A stretch of DNA of 64,000 bases from Robertmurraya massiliosenegalensis JC6 (GTDB taxonomy: Bacteria; Bacillota; Bacilli; Bacillales; Cytobacillaceae): assembly GCF_000311725.1 (NCBI RefSeq), contig NZ_HE978513.1, positions 598,844 through 662,843 of the forward strand. The letters run 5' to 3'. The position numbers and the translations under genes were made by a program. This document shows, piece by piece, positions 8,628 to 18,026 of the stretch. Within the stretch, counting starts at the first letter, position 1. Each line of letters starts with the position of its first letter. The notes under the pieces were generated by a model. The model searched no databases. It was given only the letters and a program-made list of their open reading frames with translations, and had not been told where the DNA came from.

Positions 8628-9518
8628 TTACCACTCACTTAATAATTTGTCTCTTTCATTTTTCATAATTTCAATGAATTTTATATTTTCTTGCAGTTCT
8701 AAAAGGTATATAGCTTTATTAATATGTTCTACTCCATCGTCTATACGAGATAATTTTATTAGATTTTCACCGGATTGATAGTATAGGCTTGGTAAAAGAT
8801 ATAAAAGTTCTTGTGTGATACAATAATCAATACCTAGCTTACAAAATTGTAAAGATTCTACGTATTCTCCAATCTCTGTAAGTGCTTGTGCCAATCCAAA
8901 ATATACTCTGATTTTCCCTCTTGGCTCCAGTATATCAGGAAGAGTTTCCAAGTATTCCAAAGCTTTCTTTAATAATTGGATCGAATCTTCGAATTCTCCA
9001 GATTCCTTATGTAAAATTGCTATACTTGTTAATATTTCTATTTCTCTTTCATTAAAATCAGTTCGATTTTTGTTCGTTATGTCTATTGCGTTATATAGTT
9101 GCTCTAAAGCTTTTGGAAGATCCTTTTCTAAATAAAACGTACAAATTCCTTGATGCCATATAAGAAATTGCTTTAACTTACCTGTTTGGAATATTGGATT
9201 GCTAAGTTCTTTTTCTATAATTTCTTGTACCCTCTCATAATTCCATTCTAGCTTTAAACGATTTATCAGCCGAATAACCGCATTCGCATAGTTAATCGAT
9301 GATTTTGATGCAACATTGAAAAAATATGCTAGGTCTACATTTAATCTCCTCAATAATAGATTTAATGTTTCTAAGTCTGGATAAACGACTTCTTTTTCGA
9401 AGGAAATTAATTCCTCTTCTGTACACACACCTTCTGATAGTTCTTTAAGCGAAAGCTTTTTGTATTCACGGAATGACTTTAATGTATCCCCTATTAGATA
9501 TGTGTTCAAACTGTTCAT
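8628..9518 (-). CDS. PlcR-like transcriptional regulator (XRE HTH plus TPR, RRNPP family)
   Basis: The 296-aa protein has an N-terminal XRE helix-turn-helix (about residues 10-65; LKELSEGVCTEEELISFEKE, then YPDLETLNLLLRRLNVDLAYFF), followed by about 230 residues of tetratricopeptide-like helical pairs (for example ALEQLYNAIDITNKN, SIQLLKKALEYLETLP, SLQFCKLGIDYCI). PlcR and NprR of the RRNPP family have this layout and are switched by a short re-imported peptide; PlcR is 285 aa. The small precursor gene directly downstream on the same strand supplies a likely ligand. GAGGG lies 7 nt before the ATG. An ACAAAT-N7-ATTTGT inverted repeat lies 15-33 nt upstream and could be its operator. It is absent between rpsD and tyrS in B. 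subtilis, so it is an insertion here. Targets are unknown. Confidence 0.85.
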   Translation of the reverse strand: MNSLNTYLIGDTLKSFREYKKLSLKELSEGVCTEEELISFEKEVVYPDLETLNLLLRRLNVDLAYFFNVASKSSINYANAVIRLINRLKLEWNYERVQEIIEKELSNPIFQTGKLKQFLIWHQGICTFYLEKDLPKALEQLYNAIDITNKNRTDFNEREIEILTSIAILHKESGEFEDSIQLLKKALEYLETLPDILEPRGKIRVYFGLAQALTEIGEYVESLQFCKLGIDYCITQELLYLLPSLYYQSGENLIKLSRIDDGVEHINKAIYLLELQENIKFIEIMKNERDKLLSEW

Positions 9519-9532
9519 TATTATCCCTCATT

Positions 9533-9551
9533 ACAAATATTTTAAATTTGT
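9533..9551. promoter_or_regulatory. Inverted repeat upstream of the PlcR-like gene
   Basis: ACAAAT (9533-9538) and ATTTGT (9546-9551) separated by 7 nt, 15-33 nt before the start codon. It is not the PlcR box consensus. A possible autoregulatory operator. Confidence 0.35.
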
Positions 9552-9644
9552 GATTACTCATTTTCACTTTAACCTGTTACTACCATTCTACTAAAAAGTC
9601 ATGAAAAGTACATAAAAATTAGACTCTTCGGAACCTTATTTTTT

Positions 9645-9685
9645 TCAACAAAAAACCTGCCGCAAATTTCGACAGGTTTCTTGTT
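9645..9685 (-). terminator. Terminator of the yuaF-floT operon
   Basis: A 13-bp stem with one mismatch (9647-9659 with 9673-9685) and a run of T in its descending arm on the minus strand, right after the floT stop. Confidence 0.75.
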
Positions 9686-9687
9686 AT

Positions 9688-11205
9688 TTAGTCGTTATTC
9701 TTCTCTTTTCCTAACTCGTCAGCTAGCTGATCGATACTGTCACGGATGTTGCCTTTCCCAGAAAAATTCTCCAGTAGATTCTTCAGGTCAATGCCAGAAG
9801 ATGCTTTAAGGGATTCCTGGAGTGAGGACATTAAGCTTGTAGCATAACCAGTCACTTTGTTGGCCCCGCCATTTTCTCCATTGCCGCCGGTGTCGACGAC
9901 TGTGATCTTTTCGATGTTGCCTAATGGGCTTGCAACTTGTTTCGCATATTCAGGAAGCATGCGGATGATCATATCCATAACAGCTGCCTGACCGTATTGT
10001 TCGAATGCTTCGGCGATTTTGCGCTTCGCTTCTGCTTCTGCAAGACCCTTCAAGCGGATAACATCTGCTTCAGATTCCCCTTGTGCCCGTTCTGCTTCTG
10101 CTTGCGCAAGACCGTCTAAACGAACCTTCTCCGCTTCCGCTTTTGCCAATGATTCAATTCGATACTGATTGGCATCCGCTTCCGCTAATTGCTTCGCCTT
10201 ATCCGCAGCAGCTGCCTGTTCAACAGAGTAACGATCCGCATCTGCTTTCTTCTTAACCTCAGAGTCATATTGACGCTCACGACGTAGTATTTCTTTTTCT
10301 TCAAGCTCAATTTGCTTTTGACGTTCAATGATACGAATTTGCATTTCTTGTTCTGTAACTTCCTGCTTTGAACGAGCTGTTTCTAAATCATACGCTTGGT
10401 CAGCACGCGCTTTTGCAATATCTTGTTCACGGCGATAGTCTGCCATTTTCATTTGATTTTCTTTTTCTGCTTCGGCAATTTCTGTTGCTCTTTCAAATTC
10501 AGCCTTCTTCGCATCTTTATCTGCTTCCGCTCGCTTAATTCTCGTTTCCTTCTCCGCTTCAGCAGTAGCGATATCGGCATCTCTTTTTACTTGAGCAATT
10601 CTTGGCTTCCCTAATGATTCTAAGTAGCCATTCTTATCTCGAACATCCTTAATCGTAAAGGAGACGATGATAAGGCCCATTTTCGCTAAATCTTGAGAAG
10701 CAACCCTTTGCACCTCTTGAGAGAATTTATCTCTGTTTTTGTAAATTTCTTCTACAGTCATGGAACCTAAAATCGAACGAAGATGACCTTCTAGAACTTC
10801 TCTTGCTTCGTTTTCTCGATCTTCTTTTGGTTTACCGAGAAATTGCTCTGCTGCAGTTGCAATTTCTTCAATCGATCCACCAATTTTAATGATTGCTGTA
10901 CCGTCAGCCATGACCGGAACACCTTGCTCCGTATAAACTTCTGGTGTGGTTACTTCGAGTTTACTAGATAATAGACTAAGAGGCTCTGCTTGTTGAAAGA
11001 CTGGTAGAATAAAAGCACCGCCACCACGAATAATTTTAATCTTATTCCCTGATTCATCAACATGAACATTTTTGCTGCCTAAGTAACTACCGGTGACGAT
11101 TAACGCTTCATCTGGACCTGCCGTACGATACTTTGTCACAAACACGGCAATTAATGCAATTAATAAAAAAGCTACAACACCAATTATCGCTAACATTGGT
11201 AACAT
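9688..11205 (-). CDS. floT: Flotillin-like protein FloT
   Basis: FloT scaffolds functional membrane microdomains (lipid rafts) in Bacillus. The 505-aa protein has an N-terminal membrane segment (MLPMLAIIGVVAFLLIALIA), an SPFH/band 7 domain (to about residue 200), a long coiled-coil stalk rich in the alanine-glutamate repeats typical of flotillins (about 200-400), and a glycine-containing tail. B. subtilis FloT (YuaG) is 509 aa. It lies 19 nt after yuaF and forms an operon with it, as in B. subtilis, although the genes there are at a different chromosomal place. GGGGGAAG precedes the ATG. Confidence 0.95.
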   Translation of the reverse strand: MLPMLAIIGVVAFLLIALIAVFVTKYRTAGPDEALIVTGSYLGSKNVHVDESGNKIKIIRGGGAFILPVFQQAEPLSLLSSKLEVTTPEVYTEQGVPVMADGTAIIKIGGSIEEIATAAEQFLGKPKEDRENEAREVLEGHLRSILGSMTVEEIYKNRDKFSQEVQRVASQDLAKMGLIIVSFTIKDVRDKNGYLESLGKPRIAQVKRDADIATAEAEKETRIKRAEADKDAKKAEFERATEIAEAEKENQMKMADYRREQDIAKARADQAYDLETARSKQEVTEQEMQIRIIERQKQIELEEKEILRRERQYDSEVKKKADADRYSVEQAAAADKAKQLAEADANQYRIESLAKAEAEKVRLDGLAQAEAERAQGESEADVIRLKGLAEAEAKRKIAEAFEQYGQAAVMDMIIRMLPEYAKQVASPLGNIEKITVVDTGGNGENGGANKVTGYATSLMSSLQESLKASSGIDLKNLLENFSGKGNIRDSIDQLADELGKEKNND

Positions 11206-11224
11206 TTAACTTCCCCCTTATAAT

Positions 11225-11764
11225 TTAAAATATAAAATCCTCTTGTGTTTCATGGGGCACTACATGGAGTACTCCTTTTTGGACCTCGACGACTAATACA
11301 TTTTGTCCCTCTTCGATACTTTCACCTTTGAAGCTTACAGCTGATTTGGCGACTGTACCACTCGCACTTTTTAAAATAACTTCTCCAAAACCATTTTCAG
11401 GAATCGGAATAATAACCTTCCCGATTCTTCCTCTCAAAGAGTCGTTGGAATAGGCGAGTGACTCCTGGGCAGAAGATAATGGGATAAGGACAAAAATATT
11501 TAGCAATGTATCCAATAATAACGCAATAAGAATCGAAATGATGACAATAATCATGCTATTTAATGAGGTCAATAATTCAAATAAATAGCCACTTGCAGAG
11601 AAGAATGTAATAAAAGCGAGGATAAGAGCTGGATTTATGAAAGGAAACAGCTCAGCAAGGCCCTCAAGTAAGTCTCCTAATAAAATGTAAAGCAAGGTTA
11701 GCGCTCCAGCAATAATCAACGTCGTCAAGTAAACAGATTGAATGGAGGCTCCAAACAGTTCCAT
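11225..11764 (-). CDS. yuaF: NfeD-family membrane protein YuaF
   Basis: YuaF is the small membrane partner of FloT. The 179-aa protein has about four membrane spans in its first 105 residues (SVYLTTLIIAGALTLLYILL, ALILAFITFFSASGYLF and two more in SLNSMIIVIISILIALLL onward), then a soluble OB-fold NfeD domain (about 112-179; GRIGKVIIPIPENGFGEV, VEVQKGVLHVVP). The ATG at 11764 is preferred over a GTG at 11773, which would sit directly on the ribosome binding site. A sigma-W-type promoter lies about 90 nt upstream, in line with the sigma-W control known for yuaF in B. subtilis. Confidence 0.92.
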   Translation of the reverse strand: MELFGASIQSVYLTTLIIAGALTLLYILLGDLLEGLAELFPFINPALILAFITFFSASGYLFELLTSLNSMIIVIISILIALLLDTLLNIFVLIPLSSAQESLAYSNDSLRGRIGKVIIPIPENGFGEVILKSASGTVAKSAVSFKGESIEEGQNVLVVEVQKGVLHVVPHETQEDFIF

Positions 11765-11779
11765 ATGTATCACCCTCTC

Positions 11780-11809
11780 CTACAAAATAAATTTCATTGT
11801 GATATACAT
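11780..11809 (-). CDS. Possible leader peptide upstream of yuaF (9 aa)
   Basis: An ATG preceded by an excellent AAAGGAGGAGG site opens a 9-codon frame, MYITMKFIL, ending in TAG that overlaps the ribosome binding site of yuaF. It could couple translation into yuaF or be an attenuating leader. The short length prevents a firm call. Confidence 0.35.
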   Translation of the reverse strand: MYITMKFIL

Positions 11810-11850
11810 ACCTCCTCCTTTAGAAAAAATCAATTTCGCTATACCTTTAG

Positions 11851-11876
11851 TACGACTAAATTGGTAAAAAGTTTCA
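11851..11876 (-). promoter_or_regulatory. Sigma-W promoter of yuaF-floT
   Basis: Minus strand TGAAAC (11876-11871), exactly 16 nt, then CGTA (11854-11851): the full ECF sigma-W consensus. In B. subtilis yuaF is a known sigma-W target (cell-envelope stress). Confidence 0.85.
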
Positions 11877-11912
11877 ACTGTTCGCAAAATTCACGATAAA
11901 AATTTTATGAGA

Positions 11913-11940
11913 AAAAAGCTCCTACAAAATGTAGGAAGCT
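11913..11940 (-). terminator. Terminator-like hairpin downstream of tyrS
   Basis: AGCTTCCTAC / GTAGGAGCT stem with a one-base bulge followed by TTTTTT on the minus strand. It is nearly 300 nt from the tyrS stop, with the 220-bp repeat in between. Confidence 0.6.
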
Positions 11941-11957
11941 TCGGTTTGACTCATTCG

Positions 11958-12177
11958 CTCCAACCATCTCTCACCCTTAAGCGGAATTTTTCCTGTTATC
12001 TCCGCAATGGAGTCCCCTTTAGGGAAAATAACGGGAGATTTTCCGCTTATGGAGAGCAAAATCGTTTATTTTGGCATGTTTTGAGGGAATAGCAGGAATT
12101 TTTCCTGTTATTTCGGCTCTTTTTCATGATGGTTGCTCATTAAGCGGAATTTTTCCTGTTATTTTTTCATACCGATA
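11958..12177 (+). repeat. Dispersed intergenic repeat, copy A (220 bp)
   Basis: This segment reappears at 26295-26514 with equal length, the same orientation and only scattered differences. It starts CTCCAACCAT and ends CATACCGATA. Inside, AAGCGGAATTTTTCCTGTTA occurs near the left and right ends, and a related inverted form ending in TTTTCCGCTTA lies in the middle, so it can fold into several hairpins. It contains no convincing gene. It could be a non-autonomous mobile element or a structured RNA. Confidence 0.85.
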
Positions 12178-12234
12178 CTGCTACTGCTTATGCGAAGATT
12201 AAGTGGCGGGAAATTATAAATTCCTAGAACCCTT

Positions 12235-13790
<1,556 letters not shown>

Positions 13791-13793
13791 AAT

Positions 13794-13822
13794 TTTTAAC
13801 ATAAAAAGGTTGTACTTGTCAA
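13794..13822 (-). promoter_or_regulatory. Promoter of the tyrS T-box leader
   Basis: TTGACA (13822-13817) with a 17-nt spacer to a weak TTAAAA (13799-13794). Confidence 0.5.
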
Positions 13823-13881
13823 CCAGAAATTAGGAAATATTAGAAAATTATCGTTATCTGCAATACTTGTACCTCTCTTTA

Positions 13882-13890
13882 TGCTATAAT
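13882..13890 (+). promoter_or_regulatory. Extended -10 promoter of the class A PBP gene
   Basis: TGCTATAAT. Transcription would start near 13897, so the upstream ATG at 13889 cannot be the start codon. Confidence 0.6.
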
Positions 13891-13918
13891 GTATGTGATT
13901 TTAGGGGGAATGATTCGA

Positions 13919-16822
13919 TTGAAAGAGAAACTTAACTGGAAACAGATACTTCAGTCTTGCCAAGATTTTTTTTCTAATAAAAGAACTAAAAAAGGAGCAA
14001 GCATTACGTACCAAGTAGTATGGAATTTAGTCCTTATTTTTCTTGTCATAACCATACTTGGTGGTGCATTTGCAGGCGGTGTTGGTGCCGGATACTTTGC
14101 ATCCATGGTTAAAGATGAACCGCTCCGTTCCTACGATAGTATGAAAAAAGATATTTACAGCTACGAAGAAACTTCGAATTTATACTTCGCGGATAATGTT
14201 TATTTAGGGAAGCTTCGAACCGACTTAGAGCGCGAGGAAGTCAAACTAAAAGACGTATCGGATTTTTTAATTAAAGCGGTTGTTGCTACAGAGGATGAAT
14301 ACTTTTATGAGCATGAAGGGGTCGTTCCAAAAGCGATCATGCGTGCCATATTTCAAGAGGTAACCAACTCTTCCATGCAAACAGGTGGGAGTACGTTAAC
14401 TCAACAATTAATCAAAAATCAAATTCTTACAAATGAAGTTTCTTTTGAACGTAAAGCGAAAGAAATTTTGCTCGCTTTAAGATTAGAAAAATTCTTTGAT
14501 AAAGAGGAAATTTTAGAAGCGTATTTAAATGTTTCAACCTTTGGGAGAAACTCATCTGGTCGAAATATCGGAGGAGTTCAAGCAGCAGCAAAGGGTGTTT
14601 TTGGGGTTACAGCGAAAGAACTCTCGCTTCCACAAGCTGCCTTTATAGCTGGACTTCCTCAAAGCCCATTTGGTTATACCCCATTTACGAATAAAGGGGA
14701 AATCAAAAACAATCTCGAACCTGGTATCACGCGTATGAAAACCGTATTGCAGAGAATGTATGATAACGGTTCGATAACAAAAGAACAATTTGATGAAGCC
14801 ATTAACTATGATATCACGCAAGATTTTATTGCTCCTACAACAAGTCCACAGGAAGAATATCCTTATTTGACTTTTGAACTTGAAAAAAGAGCTGTCGATG
14901 TATTGTCCGTTCTCCTTGCTGAAAAAGATGGGTATACAGAAGAGGATTTACAAAAAGATGACGAATTAAAAAATGAATATTTAACTCTCGCTGATCGAGA
15001 TTTGCGTCAAAATGGCTATGAGATTCACTCTACTATTAACAAAGATATATATGATGCGATGCAAAAGGTTAAAAATGAATTTGAGTACTACGGAAGTGAT
15101 ATTCAAGTCGTCGAAACCGATCCGGAAACGGGTGAAGAAGTTACCGTTAATAAACCTGTAGAGATAGGTGCCTCACTTATCGAAAACAAAACAGGGAAAA
15201 TTATTAGTTTTGTTGGTGGAAGAGACTTTAATCAGCAGCAATTGAATCATGCTACAAGTGCAAAACGTTCGAATGGTTCGACGATGAAGCCATTGCTTGT
15301 GTATGCACCAGCCATTGAACTTGGTAGCTTAGCACCAGGTACCATTTTACCTGACCTTCCATTAAAATTAAATCCTGCATCAAGTAGTCCATGGCCTAGT
15401 AACTATGGTGGTGGCTATAGCGGACTAGTTACGGCTCGATATGCATTAGCAAGGTCCTACAATGTCCCTGCAGTAAAAGCGTATATTGATATTTTAGGAA
15501 AGCGCCCTGCTGAATACTTAACTAAAATGGGCTTCACATCTCTTGTAGAAGCTGATTATACAAACCGTTCTACTGCCATCGGTGGCTTAACAAATGGAGT
15601 CACTGTTGAAGAGAATGTCAATGCCTTTGGTACATTTGCTAACAATGGTCAATTTATTGACGGCTATATGATTGAAAAAATTGTCGATAAAGATGGGAAT
15701 ACGATTTATCAGCATGAAGTTGAACCAGTCGAAGTATTTAGTCCGCAAACAGCGTATTTAATCTATGACATGATGCGTGATGTTATTCGTTCAGGAACAG
15801 CAGCTTCCTTGAACAGCCGCTTAAAATTCAGCTCTGATTGGGCTGGAAAGACTGGAACAGGACAAGAATACAAAGATGCTTGGTTTGTCGCAACCAATCC
15901 GAATGTTTCATTTGGTACATGGATTGGCTATGATACACCGAAGCCATTACAAGTTACCTATAAAGGTCTGTCCTATTCAAATCGGAATATTTATTTATGG
16001 GCGAAACTAATGAATGCGGCTTATGATGTAGCTCCTGAATTAGTTGATCCATCTGAAACGGTTAAAATGCCAGGCGGAATTGTCAGACGTTCTTTCTGTG
16101 CGATTTCTGGCTTACTCCCTTCTGACGCCTGTACAAAGGCTGGACTAGTTGAAACAGATTTATTTAATGCAAAATATGTTCCAAGCAAAGTAGATGATAG
16201 CTTGGTTGAGGGTAAATATGTGCAAATTGGGGATAAGAAGTATTTAGCTCTAGACTCTACACCTGAAGAATTTGCAGAATCAGGTCTAATCTTAAACCCA
16301 GACTACATTGAGAAAATCTTTGGCATAAGCGTTAATATGCAACAACTCATACCAAAAAATAAAGAGCGCTGGGCTAATATTCTACTCCCAGATGATAAAA
16401 TGGAAGACAATGGGAAAGCACCAGGGAAACTAACAGCAAAAGTTTCAGGCACTGCCGTCACATGGGGCAAGCATCCTGAAAACGATATTGTTGGTTACCG
16501 TGTTTATAAGGATGGGAAAAAGGTAGCTTCCATTAAAGCTGGGGAAGAACTTTCCTATAAAGGAGACAACGGCTTGTATTATGTCACTGCAGTAGATATT
16601 GCAGGGCAAGAGTCAGCTCCTTCTGACGAGATTCGAATCGGTCCAGAGGAGACACCAGTTGTGACCGACCCAGTAGAGGAAGAGAAAAAGCCTGAAAAGC
16701 CAAGTAAACCAGAAGAACCAGCGAAACCGGAAAATCCACCTGCAAATCCGCCAGGTGATGGAAATCAAAATAATGGCAATACAGATAAAGAACCTGAAAA
16801 TAACGAAGGTAATGGGGCTTAA
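13919..16822 (+). CDS. Class A penicillin-binding protein (PBP1A family) with FN3 and proline-rich tail
   Basis: A bifunctional peptidoglycan glycosyltransferase/transpeptidase. One membrane span near the N-terminus (VVWNLVLIFLVITILGG) is followed by the glycosyltransferase domain with EDEYFYEHEG (about 125-134) and GGSTLTQQLIKN (156), then the transpeptidase with catalytic serine in STMK (S454-K457), SYN (513) and KTGTG (644). After about residue 840 comes a fibronectin type III-like domain (VGYRVYKDGKKV ... YYVTAVDIAGQ), then a Pro/Glu/Lys- and Asn/Gly-rich tail of about 60 residues that probably spans wall material. TTG at 13919 is chosen because AGGGGG is 9-10 nt upstream; ATG 13910 would touch that site. 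It is divergent from tyrS and monocistronic. Confidence 0.93.
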   Translation: MKEKLNWKQILQSCQDFFSNKRTKKGASITYQVVWNLVLIFLVITILGGAFAGGVGAGYFASMVKDEPLRSYDSMKKDIYSYEETSNLYFADNVYLGKLRTDLEREEVKLKDVSDFLIKAVVATEDEYFYEHEGVVPKAIMRAIFQEVTNSSMQTGGSTLTQQLIKNQILTNEVSFERKAKEILLALRLEKFFDKEEILEAYLNVSTFGRNSSGRNIGGVQAAAKGVFGVTAKELSLPQAAFIAGLPQSPFGYTPFTNKGEIKNNLEPGITRMKTVLQRMYDNGSITKEQFDEAINYDITQDFIAPTTSPQEEYPYLTFELEKRAVDVLSVLLAEKDGYTEEDLQKDDELKNEYLTLADRDLRQNGYEIHSTINKDIYDAMQKVKNEFEYYGSDIQVVETDPETGEEVTVNKPVEIGASLIENKTGKIISFVGGRDFNQQQLNHATSAKRSNGSTMKPLLVYAPAIELGSLAPGTILPDLPLKLNPASSSPWPSNYGGGYSGLVTARYALARSYNVPAVKAYIDILGKRPAEYLTKMGFTSLVEADYTNRSTAIGGLTNGVTVEENVNAFGTFANNGQFIDGYMIEKIVDKDGNTIYQHEVEPVEVFSPQTAYLIYDMMRDVIRSGTAASLNSRLKFSSDWAGKTGTGQEYKDAWFVATNPNVSFGTWIGYDTPKPLQVTYKGLSYSNRNIYLWAKLMNAAYDVAPELVDPSETVKMPGGIVRRSFCAISGLLPSDACTKAGLVETDLFNAKYVPSKVDDSLVEGKYVQIGDKKYLALDSTPEEFAESGLILNPDYIEKIFGISVNMQQLIPKNKERWANILLPDDKMEDNGKAPGKLTAKVSGTAVTWGKHPENDIVGYRVYKDGKKVASIKAGEELSYKGDNGLYYVTAVDIAGQESAPSDEIRIGPEETPVVTDPVEEEKKPEKPSKPEEPAKPENPPANPPGDGNQNNGNTDKEPENNEGNGA

Positions 16823-16825
16823 TAG

Positions 16826-16860
16826 AAAGAGGACTGATTTTAAAAAATCAGTCCTCTTTT
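16826..16860. terminator. Bidirectional terminator, PBP gene and acuC
   Basis: Perfect 14-bp stem AAAGAGGACTGATT / AATCAGTCCTCTTT with a T-run, between convergent genes. Confidence 0.88.
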
Positions 16861-18026
16861 CACTGACTTCTTTTCCGATTCCGGATTGGATATAGTGCAT
16901 TTGCGACTGTTTGGGCATTTTTTTCAGTGATTTCTTCTTTCCTTGGAATTGGCCGATACATCCCTTTCGGATCATCCCATTCTGTTGGAAGAGAAACAGG
17001 AGCTTCTTCTTGCCACCGTTTAATCCATTCTTTTGGAAGCTCGCCATTGCTATTTGGATTCTTCTTCATTTCCATCCAAATCAAACTCCATGCCCTCGGA
17101 ACAACTCGCCAAATATCATAGCCTCCACCACCTACAGCAATCCATTTCCCATCACAATACTGGTGGGCAATTTCATGAGCAAGCTTTGGGATCTCTCGAT
17201 ATATTCGCATCGTAGCAGATAAATGGGTTAACGGATCTAAATAATGAGCGTCTGCTCCATTTTGCGTCAAAATAACATCTGGTTTAAAAAAATCAGCTAT
17301 TTCCCTAACCGATGTTGTATAAGCGTCTAACCAAGAATCATCCTCTGTGAACGCATCAACGGGAACATTAAAAGAGTAGCCGTATCCTTTCCCTTGACCA
17401 CGCTCATTCACATTTCCTGTTCCTGGAAAAAGATATCTACCTGTTTCATGAATCGAAAAAGTACACACATTAGGATCCTCATAAAAAGCCCATTGAACTC
17501 CGTCACCATGATGTGCATCTGTATCTATATATAAGACTCGTGCCCCGTATTTTTCTTGGATGTATTTGATCGCCACTGAGCTGTCATTATAAATACAGAA
17601 ACCTGATGCCTTTCCTCTAAATCCGTGATGAAGCCCTCCACCTAAATTTACAGCATGCTTCGCTTTTCCGCCCATTACATAGTCAACAGCGGTTAGCGTT
17701 CCACCAACGAGCAACGCACTTGCCTCATGCATACCAGAGAATATCGGCGTATCTTCTGTACCTAAACCATAGCTTTCCGCTATCTCTTCAGAAAGTTCCC
17801 CTTTTCCTGCCTTCTTGACAGCGATTACATAATTCGGGTCATGGATAAGCTCCAGCTCCTCATCTGTGGCAAGCCGAGGAGCAACAATCTCCTTCGTAGA
17901 AATAGCATTTATTTCTTTTAGCAAATCCAATGTAAGCTTTAATCTTATTTGATTAAAAGGATGCTCTTGATTAAATTTATAGTTTAATTGCTCTTCAGAA
18001 AAAATAAAAATAGAATCCTGCATCAT
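16860..18026 (-). CDS. acuC: Acetoin utilization protein AcuC, class I histone-deacetylase-like
   Basis: AcuC removes the acetyl group that AcuA places on acetyl-CoA synthetase, reactivating it. The 388-aa protein carries the deacetylase motifs NLGGGLHHGFRG, the zinc/histidine site DTDAHHGDGVQ, SIHETGRYLFPGTG, QNGADAHYLDPL and VGGGGYDIW. B. subtilis AcuC is 387 aa. The frame opens earlier, but the start at 18026 forms an ATGA overlap with the acuB stop, showing translational coupling, with GGGGATG just upstream inside acuB. It is last in acuABC. Confidence 0.95.
   Translation of the reverse strand: MMQDSIFIFSEEQLNYKFNQEHPFNQIRLKLTLDLLKEINAISTKEIVAPRLATDEELELIHDPNYVIAVKKAGKGELSEEIAESYGLGTEDTPIFSGMHEASALLVGGTLTAVDYVMGGKAKHAVNLGGGLHHGFRGKASGFCIYNDSSVAIKYIQEKYGARVLYIDTDAHHGDGVQWAFYEDPNVCTFSIHETGRYLFPGTGNVNERGQGKGYGYSFNVPVDAFTEDDSWLDAYTTSVREIADFFKPDVILTQNGADAHYLDPLTHLSATMRIYREIPKLAHEIAHQYCDGKWIAVGGGGYDIWRVVPRAWSLIWMEMKKNPNSNGELPKEWIKRWQEEAPVSLPTEWDDPKGMYRPIPRKEEITEKNAQTVANALYPIRNRKRSQ

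Noticed and set aside
8628..9518. Rap phosphatase or arbitrium AimR
   Set aside because: It is too short for Rap or AimR (about 380 aa) and has an N-terminal XRE DNA-binding domain, as in PlcR; no phage genes are nearby.
11958..12177. Insertion sequence or phage remnant
   Set aside because: No transposase or integrase frame, no target-site duplication and no terminal inverted repeats longer than the internal units.
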